Shown piece after piece: positions 1 to 6,728 of a DNA stretch of 36,445 bases. Location: positions 1 to 36,445 of the forward strand of contig NZ_JODR01000041.1 in the NCBI RefSeq assembly GCF_000725885.1. Direction: 5' to 3'. The notes beneath the pieces were generated by a model that saw nothing but the letters and a program-made list of their open reading frames with translations, was not told the DNA's origin and ran no database searches. Each line of letters opens with the position of its first letter. Position 1 is the stretch's first letter. The translations under genes were made by a program, and so were the position numbers. The stretch comes from Streptomyces albus subsp. albus. Its GTDB lineage: Bacteria > Actinomycetota > Actinomycetes > Streptomycetales > Streptomycetaceae.

Positions 1-20
1 GGCCCCCATGACCGCGCCCC

Positions 21-44
21 GCACCCCGCACCCCGCACCCCGCA
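21..44. repeat. Short tandem repeat, GCACCCC unit
   Basis: Three full copies of the 7-bp unit GCACCCC (21-27, 28-34, 35-41) are followed by a partial GCA. It lies directly beside the terminator hairpin downstream of the DUF3710 gene. Replication slippage is a likely origin; no function is evident. Confidence 0.8.
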
Positions 45-87
45 CGACGAACGGCCGGGCCCCCGAAGGGACCCGGCCGTTCGTCGT
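44..87 (-). terminator. Terminator hairpin of the thioesterase-dut-DUF3710 operon
   Basis: A perfect 16-bp inverted repeat (44-59 with 72-87) has a 12-nt loop and lies 37 nt beyond the DUF3710 stop codon. There is no U-tract, which is common for Streptomyces terminators. Being symmetric, it could also stop transcription entering from the left. Confidence 0.8.
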
Positions 88-123
88 ACCAGGAAAGCTG
101 TCGCCCGGGAACCGGGCGGGGCG

Positions 124-909
124 CTACCGCACCTCGGAGATCTCCGGGCCGCGCTGGAGCTTGTCGAGCCCGCCCGCGAAGCGGGAGCCCTCCTCGACCG
201 TCTCCTGCTGCACACCGTCGGGCACCATCTGCGCGTCCTGGGGCAGCTTGAGGACGATCGGGTCACGCGGCGCCATCGGCCCGTCACCGCGCACCACGAC
301 GGTGTCCCGGAAGATCTGCTCCAGCACACCTGCCGCCTCCGGCTGGACGGCGCCCTGGCCGGAGATCACCCCGCGCAGGAACCAGCGCGGGCCGTCCACC
401 CCCACAAACCGCACGACCTGCACACCACCGGTGCCGTCGGGCAGCTGCACCGGCACCTGGGCACGCAGCTCCCAGCCGAGCGGGCCGTCCACCTCGTCGA
501 TGACGCCCCCCTGCTGGGTGATGCCTGAGGCGATCTCCTCCCGCACCTCGTCCCAGATGCCCTCCCGCTTGGGGGCGGCGAACGCCTGGAGCTGGATGGC
601 GCTGTCCTGGAGCACGACGGTCGCCGCGACGATCGCGTCACCCGCGACCTCCACCCGCAGCTCCATGCCCTCGACACCGGGGATGAAGAGCCCGCCGAGA
701 TCCACCCGGCCGGAATCGGGCTCGCTGACCTCGCTCAGGTCCCAGGGGCCGTCGGGACGGGGGGCCGGGGGCAGCTTGACCTTGGTCTCCCCGGCCGCGC
801 CGGCTTCCGCGCCGTCCTGCGGCTCGTCCTGGCCGTCCTGTTCCGTCTCGAACTCGTCCGAGGCGCCCTTCTCAGGCTTTTCGCTCTTCTTGCGACGACG
901 TCCGAACAC
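124..909 (-). CDS. DUF3710 domain protein
   Basis: This 261-aa soluble protein matches the actinobacterial DUF3710 family, which typically sits directly after dut. The N-terminus is a basic patch (FGRRRKKSEKPEKG) followed by a highly acidic, probably disordered segment to about residue 45. The folded DUF3710 region fills the rest, with no membrane segment or signal peptide. The start is GTG with a GAGAGGA ribosome site, and only one base separates it from the dut stop codon, so translation is probably coupled. No biochemical function is established for the family; linkage to dut hints at nucleotide or DNA metabolism, but that is inference only. Confidence 0.88.
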   Translation of the reverse strand: MFGRRRKKSEKPEKGASDEFETEQDGQDEPQDGAEAGAAGETKVKLPPAPRPDGPWDLSEVSEPDSGRVDLGGLFIPGVEGMELRVEVAGDAIVAATVVLQDSAIQLQAFAAPKREGIWDEVREEIASGITQQGGVIDEVDGPLGWELRAQVPVQLPDGTGGVQVVRFVGVDGPRWFLRGVISGQGAVQPEAAGVLEQIFRDTVVVRGDGPMAPRDPIVLKLPQDAQMVPDGVQQETVEEGSRFAGGLDKLQRGPEISEVR

Positions 910-910
910 G

Positions 911-1516
911 TCACTGTCCTCTCAGGTCGGAAGCTCGATCGGCACCGACCGCAACGTAATGCTTCTGCTGTGCGGCTGTCTGCTGGATGGAGCCCGCTTC
1001 CTCCGCCGAGTCCGCCTCCGGGCCGGTGCGGCCTGCCGCATGGCCGCCCGTGGAGCCGAAACCGCCCGCGGCACGCGCCGACGTGGGCAGCTCCTCCACC
1101 TCGCGGAAACGCACCTTCTCCACCTGCTGGACGACGAGTTGGGCGATACGGTCGAACCGCTCGAACCGCACAGCCTCGCGCGGGTCCAGATTGGCCACGA
1201 TCACCTTGATCTCACCACGGTACCCGGCATCCACCGTTCCCGGGGCATTCACCAACGCGACGCCGCAGCGGGCCGCCAGACCCGAGCGCGGATGGACGAA
1301 GGCGGCGTAACCGTCGGGCAGGGCGAGGGAGATCCCGGTCGGCAGCACCGCCCGCTCCCCCGGCGCCAGCTCGGCACTCTCGGTGGTCACCAGATCGCAC
1401 CCGGCGTCCCCCGGGTGCTGGTAGGCAGGCAGCGGTACTTCGGGGTCGAGACGCCGCAGCAGCACCTCGACAGGGCCGCGCGGTGCGGGGCAGGCACCGT
1501 GGTCGGTCGTGCTCAT
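911..1516 (-). CDS. dut: Deoxyuridine 5'-triphosphate nucleotidohydrolase (dUTPase)
   Basis: The enzyme hydrolyses dUTP to dUMP and pyrophosphate, which keeps uracil out of DNA and supplies the thymidylate precursor. All five motifs of trimeric dUTPases are visible: I around D37-D41 (PGDAGCDL), II at 76-82 (PRSGLAA), III at 93-102 (GTVDAGYRGE, with the catalytic Asp96 and Tyr99), IV at 123-126 (RIAQ) and V at 151-157 (GGFGSTG). At 201 aa it carries about 40 residues beyond motif V, longer than typical bacterial dUTPases of about 150 residues. The ATG start is chosen because it overlaps the thioesterase stop in an ATGA junction (1513-1516), implying coupled translation. Confidence 0.96.
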   Translation of the reverse strand: MSTTDHGACPAPRGPVEVLLRRLDPEVPLPAYQHPGDAGCDLVTTESAELAPGERAVLPTGISLALPDGYAAFVHPRSGLAARCGVALVNAPGTVDAGYRGEIKVIVANLDPREAVRFERFDRIAQLVVQQVEKVRFREVEELPTSARAAGGFGSTGGHAAGRTGPEADSAEEAGSIQQTAAQQKHYVAVGADRASDLRGQ

Positions 1517-2115
1517 GGGTTCACCTCGAAGGCGCGGGCGCGCCTGACCTGGTCCGGGTCCTCCATGGCCGCGTGGATCTCCTCCTCGCGGCCGTTCTCG
1601 ATGAAGTGCTCCACCTGCACCTCTATGAACAGCGCGTCGGCCCGCACGGCCACCGGCCCGCCGGGGCCGCCCATGCGGCCGGTCGCCGTGCAGTAGATCT
1701 TGCGCCCGTGCACGGCGGTGGCCCACGCCTCGATGTGCAGCTCGGTGCCGACCGGCACCGGCAGCAGGAAGTCGGTCTCCAGCCGTCCGGTCACCGCGAT
1801 GATGTGCATCAGCCAGTTCAGGGAGCCCAGCGTCTCGTCCAGCGCGCTGGTCAGTATCCCGCCGTGCGCGAGACCGGGGGCGCCCTGGTGCGCGGGCTTG
1901 ACGGTGAACCGCGCGGTGACGCTCACCCCTTCCCCGGCCCATGCCTTCAGGTGCAGACCGTGCTGCTGGTCCTCGCCGCAGCCGAAGCACATCCGGTAGT
2001 GGGCACCCAGCGGGGAGCCCGGCGCGGGGGCGTCCGGATGGCGCACCGGCGCCACGGCGTCCTGCGGCGGCACCAGCGAGGTCTTCGGGGAACCGGGAGG
2101 AATCACTGCACTCAC
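1513..2115 (-). CDS. PaaI-type hotdog-fold thioesterase
   Basis: This 200-aa protein of the 4HBT/PaaI family probably hydrolyses an acyl-CoA thioester; the substrate is unknown. After a proline-rich N-terminal segment comes a CxxC motif (C43FGC46), then the hotdog active-site signature HGG at 84-86 followed by the acidic residues D93/E94 (HGGILTSALDE). It is the first gene of the operon with dut and DUF3710. The GTG at 2115 has no Shine-Dalgarno sequence but lies 8 nt after a TAAGGT -10 element, so the mRNA may be leaderless. A second GTG at 2106 is possible. The open frame runs on to 2703 but crosses the divergent gene and is not coding there. Confidence 0.85.
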   Translation of the reverse strand: MSAVIPPGSPKTSLVPPQDAVAPVRHPDAPAPGSPLGAHYRMCFGCGEDQQHGLHLKAWAGEGVSVTARFTVKPAHQGAPGLAHGGILTSALDETLGSLNWLMHIIAVTGRLETDFLLPVPVGTELHIEAWATAVHGRKIYCTATGRMGGPGGPVAVRADALFIEVQVEHFIENGREEEIHAAMEDPDQVRRARAFEVNP

Positions 2116-2123
2116 AGGGGCAG

Positions 2124-2129
2124 ACCTTA
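2124..2129 (-). promoter_or_regulatory. -10 element for a leaderless thioesterase-dut transcript
   Basis: On the minus strand TAAGGT ends 8 nt before the GTG start of the thioesterase, which places the transcript start at or next to the start codon. No ribosome-binding sequence is present. The divergent intergenic space is only 57 bp. Confidence 0.5.
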
Positions 2130-2160
2130 CCGCCGTGCGGGGCGCGCCGGGGCGCCGTGC

Positions 2161-2166
2161 CAAGCT
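2161..2166 (+). promoter_or_regulatory. -10-like element for a leaderless DUF3093 transcript
   Basis: CAAGCT lies 6 nt before the ATG of the DUF3093 gene, and no ribosome-binding sequence is visible between them. This spacing fits leaderless mRNAs, which are common in Streptomyces. The hexamer is a weaker -10 match than the other leaderless candidates here. Confidence 0.4.
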
Positions 2167-2172
2167 GGACAC

Positions 2173-2640
2173 ATGCATCCCGCGTCCTCGCCCTACGACG
2201 AACGTCTCACCGCTCCCCGTTCCTGGTGGCTGATCGCCGCCGGGATCGGTGTCGGCTGTGCCCTGATGCTGTTCCCGCTGGGGCTGCTGCCCGCCCTGTG
2301 CGGTCTGGTGGGAGGAGCCGCGCTGGCCGCCGTGTGCGTCAGCTCCTACGGCGGCGTACGGGTACGTGTGGTGGCCGGTTCCCTGGTCGCGGGGGACGCC
2401 CGGATCCCGCTGTCGGCCCTGGGTGAGGCGGAGGCGCTGGAGGGCGAGGAGGCCCGCGCCTGGCGGACGTACAAGGCCGACACCCGCGCCCACATGGTGC
2501 TGCGCGGCTACGTGCCCACCGCGGTCCGCATCGAGGTGACCGACCCGGAGGACCCGACGCCGTACGTGTACGTCTCCACCCGGCACCCCGAGGAGCTGGT
2601 GGCGGCGCTGCGGGCCGCGCGGGAGACCTCCCGGTCCTGA
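2173..2640 (+). CDS. DUF3093 membrane protein
   Basis: This 155-aa protein belongs to the actinobacterial DUF3093 family. It has two adjacent hydrophobic helices (about residues 18-37 and 40-56, rich in Leu, Gly and Ala) and then a soluble C-terminal domain with the sequence pattern SLVAGDARIPLSALGEAEAL. It resembles a small membrane anchor with a cytosolic PH-like beta domain. The gene is divergent from the thioesterase-dut operon, a neighbourhood conserved in Streptomyces. Its function is unknown. The start is ATG with no Shine-Dalgarno sequence, probably leaderless. Confidence 0.88.
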   Translation: MHPASSPYDERLTAPRSWWLIAAGIGVGCALMLFPLGLLPALCGLVGGAALAAVCVSSYGGVRVRVVAGSLVAGDARIPLSALGEAEALEGEEARAWRTYKADTRAHMVLRGYVPTAVRIEVTDPEDPTPYVYVSTRHPEELVAALRAARETSRS

Positions 2641-2643
2641 CGG

Positions 2644-2661
2644 CGGGGCGCAGCCGCCCCG
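2644..2661. terminator. Small hairpin between convergent genes
   Basis: CGGGGC (2644-2649) pairs with GCCCCG (2656-2661) in the 25-bp gap between the convergent DUF3093 and EcsC-like genes. The stem is only 6 bp, so it is a weak but well-placed bidirectional terminator candidate. Confidence 0.4.
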
Positions 2662-2665
2662 GTGC

Positions 2666-3391
2666 TCAGGCGGCGGGGCCGCGCCGCAGGTCCTCGCGAA
2701 CACGCCGGGCGAGCTTCGCGGTGTCCTGCCGGTTGAGGTAAGCCCCGACGGCCGCGCCTATCAGGAACGGTGCCAGGTTCGGCAGGTTGCGCAGGGTGCG
2801 CTTCATGATCTGCTGCCGCAGCCGGCGCCGCATCTCCCCGCCCATGGCCGCGTTCAGGGTGGCCGGCTTGGTGACGTCGATGCCCCGCTCGGCGGTCCAG
2901 GCGCCCAGATAGGCCATGGCCCGCTCGCGGGCGTTGCCGGGCGCCCGGCGCCCGTAGACCTCGTGCAGCTCTGCGATCAGTTTCAGTTCCACACCGGCCA
3001 CGCCGACGATCTCGGCGGCCAGTTCGGCGGGCATGGCGGGCGGCACCGGCAGCATGGCCGCGGCACCGACCCCGGCACCGACGGTGGCCGACCCCTTGGT
3101 GGCCCCGGCCACCAGCTTGTCGGCCAGCTCTTCGGTGCCCAGGCCGGGAAACTGCTTCTGGAGGGTCTCCAGGTCCCGCACCGGCACACGCGGTGCGGTC
3201 TCGATGATGCGCTCGGCGACGGCGCGCAGGAAGGCGCGTGTACGGCGCCCCCGCGCGCGCCGCAGCCGGTTGTCCTGCTCGTCGCTCACGGACGGCGCTG
3301 TGCCGTCCGCCGTGCCGTCCCCGTACGGCACGAGCGAGGCCGACCGGTCACGAAGGCCCCGCTCGTCGTCACGTGCGTCGTCGACCGCCAC
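2666..3391 (-). CDS. Conserved actinobacterial protein, EcsC-like
   Basis: This 241-aa protein has a charged N-terminus (residues 1-60), a glycine/alanine-rich hydrophobic stretch at about 100-130 that could insert in a membrane, and a second hydrophobic patch near residue 210 (LAPFLIGAAVGAYL) before a basic tail. The layout resembles EcsC-type proteins, but I recognise this only weakly and assign no reaction. It lies 20 bp after the DUF4193 gene on the same strand and is probably co-transcribed with it. The GTG start at 3391 has a poor ribosome site; an internal GTG around 3290 is an alternative. Confidence 0.7.
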   Translation of the reverse strand: MAVDDARDDERGLRDRSASLVPYGDGTADGTAPSVSDEQDNRLRRARGRRTRAFLRAVAERIIETAPRVPVRDLETLQKQFPGLGTEELADKLVAGATKGSATVGAGVGAAAMLPVPPAMPAELAAEIVGVAGVELKLIAELHEVYGRRAPGNARERAMAYLGAWTAERGIDVTKPATLNAAMGGEMRRRLRQQIMKRTLRNLPNLAPFLIGAAVGAYLNRQDTAKLARRVREDLRRGPAA

Positions 3392-3411
3392 GAGCAGCAG
3401 TCCCGCTCGGC

Positions 3412-3711
3412 TCAGGCCGCGCAGTCGCGGCAGATCGGCTGGCCGTTCTTCTCCGCGGCGAGCTGGGAGCGGTGGTGCACCAGGAAGCAGCTCATGCAGG
3501 TGAACTCGTCCGCCTGGCGCGGCAGCACGCGGACGGACAGCTCCTCGTTGGAGAGGTCCGCCCCGGGCAGCTCAAGGCCCTCCGCCTGCTCGAACTCGTC
3601 CACGTCGACATTGGACGCGGACTTGTCGTTACGGCGGGCCTTCAGCTCCTCGATGCTGTCTTCGTTGACGTCGTCGTCGGTCTTGCGTGGAGTGTCGTAA
3701 TCCGTAGCCAT
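3412..3711 (-). CDS. DUF4193 zinc-ribbon-like protein
   Basis: This 99-aa acidic protein belongs to the actinobacterial DUF4193 family. The N-terminal half is charged and probably disordered. The C-terminal part carries two CxxC pairs (CMSC and CRDC), the arrangement expected for one structural zinc site. The ATG at 3711 is preceded by GGGGAGAG at good spacing, so it is preferred over the longer frame that begins at 3753. No function is known. Its upstream region is unusually long and relatively A+T-rich for this chromosome. Confidence 0.85.
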   Translation of the reverse strand: MATDYDTPRKTDDDVNEDSIEELKARRNDKSASNVDVDEFEQAEGLELPGADLSNEELSVRVLPRQADEFTCMSCFLVHHRSQLAAEKNGQPICRDCAA

Positions 3712-4016
3712 GTCGCTCTCCCCCTCTGGGTGTCTGTGGTGTCTCCAGCGCACGTAACGCGTGAGAGGCCGGACTTGTGCCCGGCCCGAGGCGGAGATTT
3801 TGCCTCACATCAAGGTCTGTTACTCAATCGACACCCAACCGCACCCCTGAAGAGGTGATCACGTCGGCTGTCGAGGAGGACCATAAACGGTCCCCGGTAG
3901 CGCTCCGCGCATGCCATCCCGGGTACTGCCCACGATCTCCACCTGCGGAAACCTGGATTTTCCGGGATTTCTTCCCGCCTCGCGGCCACGCTGCGCATCC
4001 CCCGAAAATTCGTGTG

Positions 4017-4030
4017 TGTGATCGATCACA
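4017..4030. promoter_or_regulatory. Perfect 14-bp palindrome, possible CRP/FNR-type site
   Basis: TGTGATCGATCACA is fully self-complementary. The half-site TGTGA/TCACA is that of the CRP family, but the spacer is 4 bp instead of the usual 6, so CRP binding cannot be assumed. A transcription-factor dimer site is the most likely meaning. It lies 306 bp upstream of the DUF4193 start. Confidence 0.5.
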
Positions 4031-4170
4031 GCATCTTCGCAACCGGAGCGAGGGCTACCGATTAGATATACGGCCATTCACCGACCGTAGTCATCCGTAT
4101 TCCCTCCCCGATCACTTTCCGCTCTCATTCCTCACTTTCCGTGTCCGCCGTGCTCCGCCCCGGGAAACAT

Positions 4171-4188
4171 CCACGAGGATCCCCGTGG
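4171..4188 (-). terminator. Possible cutS terminator hairpin
   Basis: CCACG (4171-4175) and CGTGG (4184-4188) flank a GGATCC-containing centre, giving a near-palindrome with one mismatched pair. It starts 17 nt after the cutS stop. The stem is short and there is no U-tract, so support is weak. Confidence 0.35.
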
Positions 4189-4205
4189 ACGTTCGGACCG
4201 TTCGC

Positions 4206-5486
4206 TCACAGCGGCAGCGTCACCCGCATCACCAGGCCGCCCTCCTCGCGCGGCACCGCGGCGACCGAGCCGCCGTGGGCCCGCGCCACCGACCGCACGA
4301 TGGACAGCCCCAGCCCGACCCCCTTGTCACTGCCCGTCCGTTCCGTACGCAGCCGCCGGAACGGCTCGAAGATGTTGTCCAGCTCGTAGGCGGGGACGAC
4401 GGGACCGGTGTTCTCGACCACCAGCACCGCCTGCCCCGGCTGCGCCTCGGTACTGACCGAGACCCATCCCCCGTCACGCAGGTTGTAGCGCACGGCATTC
4501 TGCACCAGGTTCAGGGCGACCCGCTCCAGCAGGACCCCGTTCCCCTGGACGTAGGTGGGCTGACGCACCCCGCGCAGCTCCACGCCCTTGGTCTCGGCCT
4601 CGCCCCGGGCCTGCTCCACGGCCTGCGAGGCGACCTCGGCCAGGTCCACCGGTTTGCGGTCCACCAGTTCGTTCTCGCTGCGGGCCAGCAGCAGCAAGCC
4701 CTCCACCAGCTGCTCGCTGCGCTCGTTGGTGGCCAGCAGCGTCTTGGCCAGCTGCTGGAGCTCCGGTGAGCCCTCCGGGTCGGCGAGCTGCACCTCCAGC
4801 AGCGTGCGGTTGATCGCCAGTGGGGTGCGCAGCTCGTGGGAGGCGTTGGCCACGAAACGCTGCTGGGCGGTGAACGCCCGGTTGAGCCGGTCCAGCATCT
4901 CGTCGAAGGTGTCCGCCAGCTCCTTGAGCTCGTCGTCCGGACCCTCCAGCTCGATCCGCTTGTGCAGGTCCGAGCCGGCCACCTGGCGTGCGGTGCGGGT
5001 GATGCGGCCCAGCGGCGACAGGACGCGGCCGGCCATCACGTAGCCGAACGCGAAGGCGGCCACCGCCAGCCCCACCAGGGCCAGCAGGGAGCGCCGCAGC
5101 AGTCCGTCCAGGGCGATCCCGCGCTGGGCCTCCAGACAGGCCGACAGGCGGTCCGTGAACACGTCGCTGGGCAGCGTCCCGGTCAGCCCCGGACAGCGGT
5201 CCGAGGTGGGCTGGGTCTTGCCGCTGAGGATGCGGAACGGCAGCTCGCTGATCTGGTCGAGGGCCTGCGCCGCCAGCAGGTAGATGATCGTCAGCAGCAG
5301 CACGCCGGCGATCAGGAACATGCCGCCGTACAGCAGCGTGAGCCTTATCCGGATGGTCGGCCGCAGCCACGGGGAGGGGCGCTGCGCATCCCGGGGGTCC
5401 CAGTTCGGCTTGGGCGGTGTGCGGGGCGCCGCGGGGGTGCCGTTTCCGCCCCAGTCGGTGCCGGTGGCGGAGGTGGAGGGTGGCAT
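4206..5486 (-). CDS. cutS: Sensor histidine kinase CutS
   Basis: This 426-aa membrane kinase pairs with CutR. Residues 1-45 are a proline-rich cytosolic tail. Two membrane helices (about 50-72 and 133-152) enclose a 60-residue extracellular sensor region that contains exactly two cysteines, C98 and C117. A HAMP domain (about 153-205) is followed by the H-box with the phospho-accepting H217 (ASHELRTPL), then the HATPase domain with N-box (NLVQNAVRYN), F-box (IFEPFRR) and G2-box (GVGLGLSIV). The G1 box reads ENTG instead of DxGxG. The start lies 7 bp after the cutR stop, so the two are one operon. CutRS in Streptomyces has been linked to secretion stress and antibiotic output; the cysteine pair suggests redox or disulfide sensing. 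Confidence 0.92.
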   Translation of the reverse strand: MPPSTSATGTDWGGNGTPAAPRTPPKPNWDPRDAQRPSPWLRPTIRIRLTLLYGGMFLIAGVLLLTIIYLLAAQALDQISELPFRILSGKTQPTSDRCPGLTGTLPSDVFTDRLSACLEAQRGIALDGLLRRSLLALVGLAVAAFAFGYVMAGRVLSPLGRITRTARQVAGSDLHKRIELEGPDDELKELADTFDEMLDRLNRAFTAQQRFVANASHELRTPLAINRTLLEVQLADPEGSPELQQLAKTLLATNERSEQLVEGLLLLARSENELVDRKPVDLAEVASQAVEQARGEAETKGVELRGVRQPTYVQGNGVLLERVALNLVQNAVRYNLRDGGWVSVSTEAQPGQAVLVVENTGPVVPAYELDNIFEPFRRLRTERTGSDKGVGLGLSIVRSVARAHGGSVAAVPREEGGLVMRVTLPL

Positions 5487-5493
5487 CTCGGCC

Positions 5494-6147
5494 TCAGATC
5501 CGGTAGCCGGCGCCGGGCACGGTGACGATCACCGGCGGCTCGCCGAGTTTACGGCGCAGCGTCATCACCGTGACGCGCACCACATTGGTGAACGGGTCGG
5601 TGTTCTCGTCCCACGCCTTCTCCAGGAGCTGCTCGGCGGAGACCACGCCGCCGTCGGCCCGCAGCAGGACCTCCAGCACGGCGAACTCCTTGGGGGCCAG
5701 CTGCACCTCCCGGCCGTCGCGGGAGACCTCGCGCCGTCCCGGGTCCAGCTTGATCCCGGCCCGCTCCAGGACGGGCGGCAGGGCCGTGGTCGCACGCCGC
5801 CCCAGCGCCCGCACCCGGGCGGTCAGCTCGGAGAACGCGAAGGGCTTGGGCAGGTAGTCGTCGGCGCCCAGCTCCAGACCGGCCACCCGGTCGCTCACGT
5901 CCCCGGAGGCCGTGAGCATCAGCACCCGGGTGGGCAGGCCCAGCTCGATGATCCGGCGGCAGACGTCGTCCCCGTGGACGAGCGGCAGGTCACGGTCGAG
6001 GACGACGACGTCGTAGTCGTTGATGTCGATGCGCTCCTGCGCCGCCGCCCCGTCGTAGACGACATCGACGGCCATGGCCTCCCGGCGGAGGCCCGTCGCC
6101 ACGGCATCGGCGAGCAGCTGCTCGTCCTCGACGACGAGTACGCGCAC
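5494..6147 (-). CDS. cutR: OmpR-family response regulator CutR
   Basis: This 217-aa regulator has a receiver domain (residues 1-115) with the acidic pocket E7/D8, phospho-acceptor D51 (VVLDRDLP) and conserved K101 (LPKPF). A winged-helix DNA-binding domain follows (about 125-217), with the typical ending TVPGAGYRI. The GTG start at 6147 is chosen for its strong GGAAGGAA ribosome site and because the receiver fold begins immediately (RVLVVEDEQ). It is phosphorylated by CutS, encoded 7 bp downstream. A pair of 9-bp direct repeats about 145 bp upstream is a candidate autoregulatory operator. Confidence 0.94.
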   Translation of the reverse strand: MRVLVVEDEQLLADAVATGLRREAMAVDVVYDGAAAQERIDINDYDVVVLDRDLPLVHGDDVCRRIIELGLPTRVLMLTASGDVSDRVAGLELGADDYLPKPFAFSELTARVRALGRRATTALPPVLERAGIKLDPGRREVSRDGREVQLAPKEFAVLEVLLRADGGVVSAEQLLEKAWDENTDPFTNVVRVTVMTLRRKLGEPPVIVTVPGAGYRI

Positions 6148-6289
6148 GGCGCTGTTCCTTCCCTGTGGTGCGAGTGGGGGATGTGTACCCCATCGTGCCC
6201 CGGACGCCGGTAAACCGGCTGTAAGGGGGCGGGACGAGGGGCCGTGGAGCCGCCGGGGTGAGGCACTCGCACACTTTTTTCGCCCTCGT

Positions 6290-6309
6290 TGAGGTTTCTC
6301 TGAGGTTTC
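6290..6309. promoter_or_regulatory. Direct-repeat operator candidate upstream of cutR
   Basis: TGAGGTTTC occurs twice (6290-6298 and 6301-6309) with an 11-bp period, one helical turn. Tandem 11-bp-spaced repeats are the usual binding format of OmpR/PhoB-family regulators. The site lies between cutR and the 53-aa gene, so it could control both. CutR binding itself is inferred. Confidence 0.6.
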
Positions 6310-6467
6310 CGGTGGGGAGGACGTGAGCACCACCCGCGATCACGCCCTGTGCGCAGCGTGCCACGAGCCGCCGCTGACGCAGCCGGGGACCACGCCGTGA
6401 CCGGGACTCAGCACTGCAAACCCTCGGCACACCCCGTGCCACCGACCCGCGACGAGGGGGCACAACC

Positions 6468-6629
6468 ATGGACGCGTTCACCGCAGGCATCCTGCAGCGC
6501 ATACGGACCACGGAGTCCGACCTGGACCGCGCACGTGAATTGGGCGACGACTTCCTCGTGGACGTCGAGGAGTCGGAACTGGCCGACCTCCACCGCCTCG
6601 CCGCCGAGCACGGCGTGCAGGTCGCCTGA
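6468..6629 (+). CDS. Small acidic protein of unknown function, 53 aa
   Basis: This short open frame starts at ATG with a GAGGGGG ribosome site about 8 nt upstream and ends just before a strong terminator. The 53-residue product is helical, acidic and without membrane segments (begins MDAFTAGILQRIRTTESDLD and ends AAEHGVQVA). Codon third positions are overwhelmingly G or C, as in real genes here. It is divergent from cutRS across a region with the CutR-type direct repeat, so it may be a CutR target. I recognise no domain. Confidence 0.8.
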   Translation: MDAFTAGILQRIRTTESDLDRARELGDDFLVDVEESELADLHRLAAEHGVQVA

Positions 6630-6648
6630 CGACGCCCGACCGACACCC

Positions 6649-6685
6649 CGTGGTGCGGCCCCTGCCGGGGCCGCACCACGTTTTT
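6649..6685 (+). terminator. Intrinsic terminator of the 53-aa gene
   Basis: A perfect 14-bp stem (6649-6662 with 6667-6680) has a TGCC loop and is followed directly by five T residues (6681-6685). It is the most canonical rho-independent terminator in the window. Its hairpin may also protect the leftward inositol-phosphatase transcript. Confidence 0.95.
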
Positions 6686-6728
6686 GTGCCGTTCTGTGTG
6701 GCCCGGCCCACTTCCGCCGGGCGCGCCC

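Larger units (their letters stand above)
3712..4205. other. Intergenic region between cutS and the DUF4193 gene
   Basis: This 494-bp stretch has no convincing gene. Short minus-strand frames of 62-72 codons (for example 3859-4077) lack Streptomyces codon bias and a ribosome site. It holds a perfect 14-bp palindrome (4017-4030), a TAGATAT -10-like sequence on the plus strand at 4063, and a small hairpin near the cutS stop. Base composition is lower in G+C than in the flanking genes, as expected for a regulatory region. Confidence 0.7.

Noticed and set aside
2116..2703. N-terminal extension of the thioesterase frame
   Set aside because: It runs antisense through the DUF3093 gene and lacks conserved sequence; the family begins near 2115.
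4017..4030. Calling the palindrome a true Crp site
   Set aside because: The spacer between TGTGA and TCACA is 4 bp, not 6, so the canonical Crp geometry is not met.
3810..4077. Overlapping 62-72 codon minus-strand frames between cutS and the DUF4193 gene
   Set aside because: No ribosome site, no Streptomyces codon bias and no domain; treated as regulatory intergenic DNA.
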